Positions 1 to 7,710 of a DNA stretch of 64,000 nucleotides are shown here, piece after piece. The stretch is taken from positions 1 to 64,000 of the forward strand of contig JAMFSK010000003.1 of the NCBI GenBank assembly GCA_026225235.1, read 5' to 3'. The notes under the pieces were generated by a model. It saw only the letters and a program-made list of their open reading frames with translations. It searched no databases and had not been told where the DNA came from. Source of the stretch: Burkholderiales bacterium. Its GTDB lineage: Bacteria > Pseudomonadota > Gammaproteobacteria > Burkholderiales > Burkholderiaceae. The stretch's first letter is position 1. Every line of letters begins with the position of its first letter. A program made the translations under genes and the position numbers.

Positions 1-747
1 ACAGAAAGCAACGGCCACCTGTCGGAATACCTGCCGTGGTACCGCAAGCGCCCCGAAGAGATCACCAAGTGGATCGACATGTCCGAATGGATCCATGGCG
101 AGACCGGGGGTTATCTGCGAGTCTGTACCGAAGGCCGTAACTGGTTCGAAGAGGAGTTCCCGCGCTATCTGGCCGAGGTTGAGAAGCCGCTCGATCCTTC
201 GCTGCGCAGCGACGAGCATGCGAGCCACATTATCGAAGCACTCGAGACTGGCAAGGTCTATCGCGGCCATTTCAACGTGAAGAACAAGGGCCTGGTCACC
301 AACCTGCCGCAAGATGCGATCGTCGAGACGACGGGCTTTGTCGACCGGTTCGGCCTCAACATGGTCGCGGGCATCACCTTGTCCGACGCCTGCGCGACGA
401 TTTGCCAGGCCTCGATCAATGTGCAACGCATGGCAGTCAAGGCGGCGGTCACCGGCGATGTCGACTTGCTCAAGCTGGCGATGCTCAACGATCCGCTGAC
501 CGGTGCGATCTGCACGCCCGATGAAGTCTGGCAAATGGCGGACGAGATGCTGGTCGCACAGGCAAAATGGTTGCCGCAATATGCGCATGCGATCGACGGT
601 GCGAAGCGGCGGCTCGCGAGCTCGAAGATCAAGACACGTGAGTGGCAAGGTGCGGCCAGCATGCCGGTGCGTTCGGTCGAGCAGATGCGTGAGGACCGTG
701 CTCTGCGCAAGGGTGGCGTTTCGCCCGACCAGCAAGTGGTGGCATAA
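1..747 (+). CDS. GH4-family glycosidase (alpha-galactosidase/alpha-glucosidase type), C-terminal part
   Basis: The reading frame is open from base 1 and ends at 747, so only about 248 C-terminal residues are present. The opening segment (TESNGHLSEYLPWYRKRPEE) and the later NLPQDAIVETTGFVD stretch are typical of glycoside hydrolase family 4, whose members hydrolyse alpha-glycosides by an NAD- and Mn-dependent redox mechanism. The Rossmann domain and metal ligands lie upstream, outside the window. The gene sits 70 bases before a sugar ABC importer on the same strand, so it probably hydrolyses the imported disaccharide. Family is fairly sure; the sugar (galactoside, glucoside or glucuronide) is not determinable. 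Confidence 0.82.
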   Translation, partial: TESNGHLSEYLPWYRKRPEEITKWIDMSEWIHGETGGYLRVCTEGRNWFEEEFPRYLAEVEKPLDPSLRSDEHASHIIEALETGKVYRGHFNVKNKGLVTNLPQDAIVETTGFVDRFGLNMVAGITLSDACATICQASINVQRMAVKAAVTGDVDLLKLAMLNDPLTGAICTPDEVWQMADEMLVAQAKWLPQYAHAIDGAKRRLASSKIKTREWQGAASMPVRSVEQMREDRALRKGGVSPDQQVVA

Positions 748-817
748 GCCCCGGGGCGCGCCGTCCGGCAGAGCCGAACGCGCGAGCCTCACACGATAAA
801 AAGACGGAGACAATCCA

Positions 818-2074
818 ATGAGACTGTTCAAGATCGGGCTGCTGGTCGGCTCGCTGCTGGCTTCCATCATCGCCGCACCGGTGCGCGCCGAACCTGTGAC
901 CTTGCACTTCTGGGTTGCGTGGGATGCCCAGCAGGCCGACGCGATCGCCGCGACCAAGCAGATCGCTCTGTTTGAACAGTCCCATCCGGACATCAAGATC
1001 GACATTCAGAACATCGCATTTGGCGCGCTGCACGACAAGGTCATTACGTCGGTCGCGGGCGGCGATGCGCCTGACCTTAGCTGGGGCCTCATCGAATGGC
1101 TCGGCGAGTTGAACCGCATGGGCGCACTGGCCGATCTCACACCGTATGCAGCGAAGTGGCCTGATCGCGCGCAGATCTACCCGAACGCGCTGAGTGCCGT
1201 GACGATCGACGGCAAGCTGATGGCGTTGCCGCACTATCTCGGCATTCGCGGCCTGCTGTATCACGAAGACATGCTCAAGAAGGCGGGCATCGATGCGCCG
1301 CCGAAGACCTGGAGCGAGCTGATCGCGGATAGCGAGAAGATCCACCAGGCCACCGGCAAATACGGCTTCGGCATCGCGGGCACTGGCGTGCGTTCGCCGC
1401 AGGAATTGCTGATGTTCCTCGCCCAGAGCAATGCGACGCTCGCCGTGCGTCAGAGCGATGGCAAGTACCGCAATACATGGAACGACGATCCGAAGCAGCT
1501 TGCCAACGCGACGCAGGTCTTCGCTTTCTACAAGACCCTGCTCGACAAGCAAGTGATCTCGCCGCAAGCCAGTAGCTGGGGTTATGAGGAAGAGGACACG
1601 AACTTTTCGCTCGGCCAGTACGCGATGGTGGTCAATGGCTCGTGGATGAAGAACCGCGCCGAGCAGAACCCTGAGCAGATGAAGGATGTGAAGATCGTCG
1701 CCCCGCCGTACAACCAGAAACCGGCGACTTTCTTTGAAATCAACCCCTTCTTTGTCTACAAGGGAAAACACGAACAACAGGCTTGGGAATTTGCGTCGTT
1801 CATGCTGAGCAAGGACTACCAGAGTGCAGTGCATGGCGAGCGCTCGCCGCGCCAGGATGTGGTCAGCCAGACCAAATGGGGCCGTGATTTCACGGTGCTC
1901 GCACCGACCGGCGTGGGCTTTCCTCCGGTGGCGCTTGGCTCGATCACGCGCGCAATGGAAGAGTCGATCGGACGCGTGTTGCTCAAGAAGGAAGATCCGC
2001 AGGCTGTGGCGCAGTGGCTGGGCAAGGCGGTCAACAAGGCCTTGCGGCAGTCGGGTGAGCTCAGCGGGAATTGA
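818..2074 (+). CDS. ABC sugar importer, periplasmic substrate-binding protein (family 1)
   Basis: A 418-residue protein with a Sec signal peptide (basic MRLFK start, hydrophobic core, likely cleavage after about residue 24, PVRA|EP) followed by a family-1 extracellular solute-binding fold (VTLHFWVAWDAQQADAI near the start, FEINPFFVYKG near the end). It should capture a mono- or oligosaccharide in the periplasm for the two permeases that follow. A GACGGAGA ribosome site at about 803-810 fixes the start. With the GH4 enzyme upstream, uptake of an alpha-galactoside or similar disaccharide is inferred. Confidence 0.9.
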   Translation: MRLFKIGLLVGSLLASIIAAPVRAEPVTLHFWVAWDAQQADAIAATKQIALFEQSHPDIKIDIQNIAFGALHDKVITSVAGGDAPDLSWGLIEWLGELNRMGALADLTPYAAKWPDRAQIYPNALSAVTIDGKLMALPHYLGIRGLLYHEDMLKKAGIDAPPKTWSELIADSEKIHQATGKYGFGIAGTGVRSPQELLMFLAQSNATLAVRQSDGKYRNTWNDDPKQLANATQVFAFYKTLLDKQVISPQASSWGYEEEDTNFSLGQYAMVVNGSWMKNRAEQNPEQMKDVKIVAPPYNQKPATFFEINPFFVYKGKHEQQAWEFASFMLSKDYQSAVHGERSPRQDVVSQTKWGRDFTVLAPTGVGFPPVALGSITRAMEESIGRVLLKKEDPQAVAQWLGKAVNKALRQSGELSGN

Positions 2075-2250
2075 TGAAAGTGTCGTAAGAGGGGGGGCGG
2101 TCGGAAGGATTGTTCCGATCGCCCAACCGTGAGAGTGACGCGCGGGTGACGGATACGAGCGCAGCACGACAGCACGACCCCGCATGCCTCCCGTGAAGCC
2201 TATTGGCGGCACGGCCGGCGAAGGTATATTGAGGAAACTGGACAAGACCC

Positions 2251-3216
2251 ATGAGACGAGCCGCGTTGGATGTCGGCGTCGGTGTATCGGCGCGTGACGA
2301 AACCCGCCCGGGTTCACGGCCCCCGAGCCGTGCCGTGCAGATGCGTCGTGCGGCCTGGCTCTTTGTGGCACCCGCCGGGCTGTTCTTCCTGATCCTGATC
2401 GCGTTCCCGCTGGTCAGCGTGTTATGGCGCAGCTTCAACTTCGCGAGCCTGACGAATCCGAGTGTCACGGGGTTCGCGGGGCTCGAGAACTACCGAACCA
2501 TCCTTGATGACGACCAGTTCTGGCCGGCACTGCGCAACACCTCGGTGTGGACGGTATTGTCGGTCGTCGGCGAATACGCGCTCGGCATCGTTTCAGCGGT
2601 CGCCCTGGCGCAGCCGGTCCGCGGGCGCGCGATTTTCCGCGGGGTGATCATCATCCCCTGGCTGATCCCCATCGTCGTGGCGGGGCTTGACTGGACCTGG
2701 ATGCTGACCCCCGACTACGGCGTGATCAACCTGTGGCTGGTCAAGCTCGGTCTGCTCGATCATCCGCGCTTCTGGCTTGGCGACATGGGCACCGCGCTCT
2801 TCACCGTGACGTTCGTGAACGTCTGGCGCAGTTTTCCCTTTTATACGATCAGCCTGCTCGCGGCACTTCAGGCCGTGCCGTCCGAGCTCCACGAGGCTGC
2901 CGCGATCGACGGGGCAGGGCCAATCCGGCGCTTTTTCTCGATCACGTTGCCTCACCTCAAGACGGTGTCGCTGACGCTGATCTTCATCCACGTGATCTGG
3001 ACCGCGATCAACTTCGACTTCATCTGGGTGATGACGGAGGGTGGGCCGCTCAACGCGTCGGTGACGCTGCCCATCATGATCTACCGCTACGCGATGCAGG
3101 ACTACGATATCGGCGCTGCCTGTGCGCTCGCCAGCATGTCGATGGGCTTCATGGTGAGTGCTTTCTTCGTCTACTACTACGGCGTGATGCGGCGTTCGAA
3201 GGGCGGTGCGCAATGA
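2251..3216 (+). CDS. ABC sugar importer permease, MalF/UgpA type
   Basis: A 321-residue integral membrane protein of the CUT1 permease family with about six membrane spans. The EAA loop that docks the ATPase is visible around residue 213 (HEAAAIDGAGPIRRFF). The start is uncertain: ATG at 2251 gives a 30-residue hydrophilic leader, while ATG at 2341 (MRRAAWLFVAPAG) would begin just before the first membrane span; neither has a strong ribosome site. Its stop overlaps the next start by four bases (ATGA). It pairs with the downstream permease to form the channel. Confidence 0.92.
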   Translation: MRRAALDVGVGVSARDETRPGSRPPSRAVQMRRAAWLFVAPAGLFFLILIAFPLVSVLWRSFNFASLTNPSVTGFAGLENYRTILDDDQFWPALRNTSVWTVLSVVGEYALGIVSAVALAQPVRGRAIFRGVIIIPWLIPIVVAGLDWTWMLTPDYGVINLWLVKLGLLDHPRFWLGDMGTALFTVTFVNVWRSFPFYTISLLAALQAVPSELHEAAAIDGAGPIRRFFSITLPHLKTVSLTLIFIHVIWTAINFDFIWVMTEGGPLNASVTLPIMIYRYAMQDYDIGAACALASMSMGFMVSAFFVYYYGVMRRSKGGAQ

Positions 3217-4058
3217 TCATCGGCAAAACCCAGCAAATCACCGGCGCCTCGGTGACCTATCTGACGCTAGGCGTGTTCGCGGCATTCTGCCTCTTCCCCT
3301 TTCTCTGGATGCTCGATACCGCGCTCAAGCCGCTCGAGGAGATCCGCAGCATCACGCCGAGCTTCCTGATCGCGAACCCGACGCTCGACAACTTCCGTCA
3401 TGTGCTGGTCGACGGACAGTTCGTCGGCTACTTCCTTAACAGTGCGATCGTCGCTTCGTTCTCGACTATCGTGACGCTGGTCGTGTCGACGTTTTGCAGC
3501 TACGCACTGAGCCGCTGGCCGACCTTCGCTGCGGTGCGCTCGATCGGCGCGGCCCTGATCGTCTCGCAGATGATCCCGGGTGTGCTGCTGCTCGTGCCGA
3601 TCTACATCCTCATGCAGAAACTCGGCCTGCTCAGCACGTATGCGTCGCTGATCATCGTCTACTGCACCTTCATGATCCCGCTCGCGACCTTCATGCTGAA
3701 AGGATTCTTCGATGCGGTGCCGCGTGAAATTGAAGACGCGGCCGAGATCGATGGTTGTGGGCGCATCAGTTTCATCGTGCGCGTGCTGCTGCCCTTGTCG
3801 GTGCCGGGCATCGTGGCAACGGGCGCGTTCGCCTTCGTCGCTGCCTGGAACGAGTTCATGTTCGGGTATGTGTTGATCAACGACGATGCGCGCCGCACGC
3901 TGACCCCGGGGATCATGATTTTTAAAGGCGCGCACGTGACCGACTGGGGCGGGCTGATGGCCGCTTCGGTGTTGGCCGTTGTGCCCGTGGCGCTGTGCTT
4001 TGTTTACATCCAGCGTTTTCTGGTCGGGGGCCTCTCGGCGGGCGCGGTCAAGGGCTAG
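3213..4058 (+). CDS. ABC sugar importer permease, MalG/UgpE type
   Basis: A 281-residue CUT1 permease starting at the ATGA overlap with the preceding permease (MIIGKTQQITG). It has six predicted membrane spans and the EAA docking loop near residue 171 (EIEDAAEIDGCGR). A longer in-frame opening upstream is only the shadow of the previous gene. No ATP-binding subunit follows: the operon stops here, so the ATPase must lie upstream of the window or be a shared MsmX/UgpC-type protein encoded elsewhere. Confidence 0.92.
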   Translation: MIIGKTQQITGASVTYLTLGVFAAFCLFPFLWMLDTALKPLEEIRSITPSFLIANPTLDNFRHVLVDGQFVGYFLNSAIVASFSTIVTLVVSTFCSYALSRWPTFAAVRSIGAALIVSQMIPGVLLLVPIYILMQKLGLLSTYASLIIVYCTFMIPLATFMLKGFFDAVPREIEDAAEIDGCGRISFIVRVLLPLSVPGIVATGAFAFVAAWNEFMFGYVLINDDARRTLTPGIMIFKGAHVTDWGGLMAASVLAVVPVALCFVYIQRFLVGGLSAGAVKG

Positions 4059-4385
4059 GTGGCAAGATGCAAAGTTTTCGGCCCGGCGCCGCATCGGTGC
4101 CCGGGGGACCCTCCCACGTCTTCTATCGAGACTCACACTTCGGGGTCGGACCGGGATGTGCCCCCCTGCGTCTGCCCTTCAATCACCTGACACACCCGCC
4201 GCGCTAAAGGATGTCGCGCGGCCCTCATCGGCCTCGGCGCATTCAAAAAACAACGCTTGCCCAGGCCTGAACATATTCAATATTGAGATATCCGGCACAA
4301 TCGGTGTTTAGAGCACGTGCCCCGCGGTGACGCTTCTGGCATGATGCGGCCTGCACGATTTTTTCCTAGGGTATATATTTCTGGG
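4059..4385. other. Intergenic region with AT-rich palindrome upstream of the phosphonolipid operon
   Basis: These 327 bases hold no convincing gene. Their second half is AT-rich against a GC-rich background and contains the perfect 10-bp palindrome TCAATATTGA at 4277-4286 and a TATATAT run at about 4371-4377 just before the chosen start of the next gene. This is the only sizeable non-coding gap ahead of the operon and is where its promoter and any operator should lie. No clear -35/-10 pair can be assigned by eye. Confidence 0.4.
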
Positions 4386-5114
4386 ATGAAAAACCTACCG
4401 GACCCGTTGTCCGCCATCGCATCCGTCGCACCCAACCCGGCCCGCCCCTGGGATGCACGTCTCGCCCGCTGGCTCGTGACACCTCTGAAGCACACCCGCA
4501 TCACGCCTAACCACTTGACTTCACTGCGCTTGTTGATCGGCACGTCTTGCGCCATCGCATTCGCCGTAGGCGGTTATGGCTGCGCCAATCTTGGCGCGCT
4601 GCTGCTTGTGCTGTCGAATTTTGTCGACCATACCGACGGCGAACTCGCGCGCGTGAGCGGCAAGACGAGTCGCTTCGGTCATTTTTACGACCTCGCCTGT
4701 GATGCTTTCGTGACCGTCGCGCTGTTCGTCGGCATCGGTATCGGTGTGGGCGTGTCGCACGGAAGCTTTACGTTCAACGGCTTTGGCATAAGCGGTGGCG
4801 CCGTGCATCTGTCGCCGACGCTGCTCGGCTGGTTGGCGGGCGTGGCTGTCGCCGTGATTTTCCTGTTGCGCCTGCAGATCGAGGAACGTGAGGGCAAGGC
4901 GGGAACCCGCCAGGCATCGATCGCGGGCTTCGAGACCGAAGACGTGCTTTATCTGATGCCGCTGGTCACGCTCTTCAACGGCACGCATGGTTTCTTGCTG
5001 GCCTCGGCGATCGGGGCACCTCTGTTCGCCGTCTGGGTCATCTGGGATTTCTGGCGTGTCACGCGACGCGTGGCGCCTGCGTCCCAGGCTCGCGGTTATG
5101 AGGGTGCACGATGA
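4386..5114 (+). CDS. CDP-alcohol phosphatidyltransferase, candidate phosphonolipid synthase
   Basis: A 242-residue membrane protein with the complete CDP-alcohol phosphotransferase signature DxxDGxxAR-x8-GxxxDxxxD at residues 81-106 (D81, D84, G85, A88, R89, G98, D102, D106) and several membrane spans. Family members transfer a phospho-alcohol from a CMP-linked donor to a second alcohol. Because the downstream genes make 2-aminoethylphosphonate (AEP) and supply nucleotidyltransferases, the likely reaction is CMP-AEP plus a lipid alcohol giving an AEP lipid and CMP; this is inference. The start is ATG 4386; a GTG at 4317 would add 23 residues but lies upstream of the AT-rich promoter-like stretch. 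It overlaps the next gene by four bases. Confidence 0.85.
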   Translation: MKNLPDPLSAIASVAPNPARPWDARLARWLVTPLKHTRITPNHLTSLRLLIGTSCAIAFAVGGYGCANLGALLLVLSNFVDHTDGELARVSGKTSRFGHFYDLACDAFVTVALFVGIGIGVGVSHGSFTFNGFGISGGAVHLSPTLLGWLAGVAVAVIFLLRLQIEEREGKAGTRQASIAGFETEDVLYLMPLVTLFNGTHGFLLASAIGAPLFAVWVIWDFWRVTRRVAPASQARGYEGAR

Positions 5115-5875
5115 GTACCGTAGTCGCTGCCGATGCGGCGTCGCAGGATTCGCCGGACACGATCCTCGCATCGCTGCCGGGGCCTGCGCCCCGCGCCGCC
5201 TTTGTGTCGCAGGGCGCGTTCCTCTACCTCGACACCTTCCTGCCAGCCGATGTGACAGCGAAGCTGATCGCGGGCGTGCATGCCGTCGAGGGTGCGGTCA
5301 ACCGCAATTACCTGCCAGGCCACAAGCAGGGCGGCAGCGTGAGCCGTCACAAGATCGACGAACTCGCTCCCGCGATTGCCCAACTGTACCGTTCGCCTAT
5401 ACTGATCCAGTGGCTCGAGACCCTCTGCGGCGAACCGCTTCAGCCGTCGCCGGATGACGATCCGCATGCGTACGCGCTCTACTTCTATACCAAGCCGGGC
5501 GACCATATCGGCTGGCACTACGACACCTCGTACTACGATGGCCGCCGCTATACGCTGCTGCTAGGTGTGATCGACGACTCCTCGTGTTTCCTCGAATACC
5601 GGCTTCATACGCGTGACGACAACGTGCGCATCACTGAAGACGCGGTGCAGATTCCGCCAGGCGGCATGGTGTTTTTCGACGGCGACCGGCTACATCACCG
5701 CATCACGCCGTTGCGTGCCAACGAGCGACGTGTCTCGTTGACCTTCGAATATGTGACCAACCCCCATATGCGGCCCATCCAGCGCTTCATGTCCAACATG
5801 AAGGATGCGGTCGCCTACTTCGGCTTTCGCCAGGTGTTCCGCCAACTGGTGGGCAAACGGACCTCGCAGGCATGA
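5111..5875 (+). CDS. 2-oxoglutarate/Fe(II)-dependent oxygenase in the phosphonolipid operon
   Basis: A 254-residue soluble protein with the iron-binding facial triad of the 2OG oxygenase fold: H136-x-D138 in GWHYDTSYYDG and a distal histidine at 195/196 (DRLHHRITPL), followed about ten residues later by arginines (R206/R207) suited to hold 2-oxoglutarate. Start and stop overlap both neighbours by four bases, so it is translated together with the phosphatidyltransferase and the membrane protein. Its substrate is unknown. Hydroxylation of AEP, of the AEP head group once on the lipid, or of the lipid itself are the obvious options. It is not a recognisable PhnY (PhyH-type) enzyme by eye. Confidence 0.8.
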   Translation: MSTVVAADAASQDSPDTILASLPGPAPRAAFVSQGAFLYLDTFLPADVTAKLIAGVHAVEGAVNRNYLPGHKQGGSVSRHKIDELAPAIAQLYRSPILIQWLETLCGEPLQPSPDDDPHAYALYFYTKPGDHIGWHYDTSYYDGRRYTLLLGVIDDSSCFLEYRLHTRDDNVRITEDAVQIPPGGMVFFDGDRLHHRITPLRANERRVSLTFEYVTNPHMRPIQRFMSNMKDAVAYFGFRQVFRQLVGKRTSQA

Positions 5876-6864
5876 CACGCGCCGCACTGTTGTCGCTGTC
5901 GCTCGGGCTCGCCCTGTTTATCGGGCTGCTCGTCTGGCAGGGCTTCGGGCCACTCGTTTCTGCGCTCTCACTGGCGGGTTTCGGCGTGATCGCCGTGGCT
6001 GCCTTCCACCTGGTGCCGCTCGCGCTCGATGCTGCTGCGATCCACGTGCTCGGCGGCGGCACCCGGCCGTTCGTCGATTCGCTGCGCGCACGCTGGTCGG
6101 GCGAGTCGGTCAACAGTCTTCTGCCGGCCGGCCAGATCGGCGGTCCGGTACTGATGGTGCGCCGTCTCTCGCAGCTCGGCGAGTCCAGCGTCGAGGCTGC
6201 CTCGATGATCACGATCAGCACCACGATGCAGACCGTCGCCCAGGTGCTGTTCTCGCTGATGGGCCTGGTCGTGCTTGGCGTGCACGCGGTCTCGCGCGAC
6301 AGCGACGTGCTCTGGATGGCGGGTGCCGGCGTGACTGCGTTGCTTGGCGCCATGATCTACGGTTTTTATCTCGCTCAGCGTCGTGGCCTGTTCGGCTGGC
6401 TGTCGCGCGTGGTGGCGAAATTCGGCGCCGGCCGCGACTGGTCGTCGCTGCTCAGCAGCGCCGATGCCATCGATGCGCGCGTGCATGCGATGTACCGCGA
6501 ACGGGGCAAGGTCACTGCGAGCTTCTTGTTGAGCCTGTTCGGCTGGATCGTCGGCACAGTGGAAGTCTGGCTTGCGCTGCGACTGCTAGGGCATCCGGTC
6601 GACTGGAGCGACGCCTTGCTGCTCGAAAGCCTCGGGCAGGCGATCCGTGGCGCCGCGTTTGCCATTCCTGGCGCGCTTGGCGTTCAGGAGGGCGGTTATT
6701 TGCTGCTTGCGCCACTAGTCGGGTTGCCACCCGATGCCGCGCTGGCATTGTCCCTGATCAAACGGGCCCGGGAACTGCTGCTTGGGTTGCCGGGCCTCGT
6801 CTATCTGCATTTTTCGGAACGCGGGTGGCGGCGCAGCGCCGCGCGCCTGCAAACCAGCGAATAG
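5872..6864 (+). CDS. hpnL: HpnL-like membrane protein (LPG synthase transmembrane/flippase-like family)
   Basis: A 330-residue polytopic protein with about seven to eight membrane spans and the conserved AGQIGGPVLMVRRL and GALGVQEGGYLLLAPL stretches of the lysylphosphatidylglycerol synthase transmembrane (UPF0104) family, in the branch annotated HpnL in hopanoid producers. Members of the wider family translocate lipids across the inner membrane; HpnL itself has no proven reaction. It starts inside the end of the oxygenase gene (ATGA), so here it is physically part of the phosphonate operon. It may move the phosphonolipid, or a hopanoid, to the outer leaflet. Family sure, role inferred. Confidence 0.8.
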   Translation: MTRAALLSLSLGLALFIGLLVWQGFGPLVSALSLAGFGVIAVAAFHLVPLALDAAAIHVLGGGTRPFVDSLRARWSGESVNSLLPAGQIGGPVLMVRRLSQLGESSVEAASMITISTTMQTVAQVLFSLMGLVVLGVHAVSRDSDVLWMAGAGVTALLGAMIYGFYLAQRRGLFGWLSRVVAKFGAGRDWSSLLSSADAIDARVHAMYRERGKVTASFLLSLFGWIVGTVEVWLALRLLGHPVDWSDALLLESLGQAIRGAAFAIPGALGVQEGGYLLLAPLVGLPPDAALALSLIKRARELLLGLPGLVYLHFSERGWRRSAARLQTSE

Positions 6865-6933
6865 CCGCGCGATCATCCGCCCGGCTTGGCTCATTGCATT
6901 GACTCATTGCACACACGTATAAGAGGAGAAAAC

Positions 6934-7710
6934 ATGCGCGCGATCATTCTCGCGGCGGGCCTCGGCTCACGCTTGTTGCAAACCGAAGACCGACAGAGCC
7001 CCAAGTGCCTGCTGCGCTTCGAAGGCATGACCCTGCTCGAACGCCACTTGCGCCTCTTGCGCTCGCTTGGCGTCGAGGACGTCGTGCTCGGCCTGGGATT
7101 TGAATACCAGCAGGTCGAAGCCGAACTCGACCGGATCGGCTGGACCCCGCGTCCTTCCATCGTCCTGAACCCCGACTACAACCTCGGCAGCGTGCTGACT
7201 GTGCACACGGTCGCTCAGGCGCTGACGGCGGGTGGCGACGTGCTGTTGATGGATGCCGACGTGCTCTACGACGAACGCATCCTTGAACCGCTGGTCGCGG
7301 GCGCCGAGGCCAACAGGCTGCTGATCGATCGCGGTTTCGAGGAAGGTGATGAACCGGTCAAGCTGTGTGTGCGCAATGGCGTGCCCGTCGAACTGCGCAA
7401 GCAAGTCGCCGCTAACCTGGTCTACGACACGATTGGTGAGTCCGTCGGCTTTTTCCGGCTGACCGAAGCGGCTGCGCGGCGTTTCGCGGAGATCGTCGCT
7501 TCGTATGTCGACAGTGGCCGCGCGAACCTTCCGCATGAAGAAGCGGTGCGCGACCTGCTGCTTGAGCAGCTTCGTACGCCCTTGCATACCTTCGACGTGG
7601 CCGATGTGACCGGCGCCCCGTGGATTGAAATCGATTTTCCGAACGACGTCGCCCGTGCGGCCGATGAAGTTCTTCCCCAACTTGAACCCTTGCCGTTGGT
7701 GACACCATGA
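6934..7710 (+). CDS. Nucleotidyltransferase (NTP-transferase family), candidate CTP:phosphonate cytidylyltransferase
   Basis: A 258-residue sugar-1-phosphate/phosphocholine-type nucleotidyltransferase. The signature loop LAAGLGSRL begins at residue 6 with G9, G11 and R13 intact, an SPK lysine motif follows, and a metal-binding D107-A-D109 is present. The start is set by AAGAGGAG at 6921-6928; upstream in-frame codons lack this. It ends in an ATGA overlap with the PEP mutase fusion. In this context it most likely makes CMP-AEP (or a hydroxylated form) as donor for the phosphatidyltransferase at the head of the operon. Activation of phosphocholine or a sugar phosphate cannot be excluded. Confidence 0.85.
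   Translation: MRAIILAAGLGSRLLQTEDRQSPKCLLRFEGMTLLERHLRLLRSLGVEDVVLGLGFEYQQVEAELDRIGWTPRPSIVLNPDYNLGSVLTVHTVAQALTAGGDVLLMDADVLYDERILEPLVAGAEANRLLIDRGFEEGDEPVKLCVRNGVPVELRKQVAANLVYDTIGESVGFFRLTEAAARRFAEIVASYVDSGRANLPHEEAVRDLLLEQLRTPLHTFDVADVTGAPWIEIDFPNDVARAADEVLPQLEPLPLVTP

Noticed and set aside
629..2371. A 580-codon reverse-strand open frame
   Set aside because: It is antisense to the sugar-binding protein gene, has no recognisable domain and no ribosome site, and the opposite strand encodes a complete known protein.
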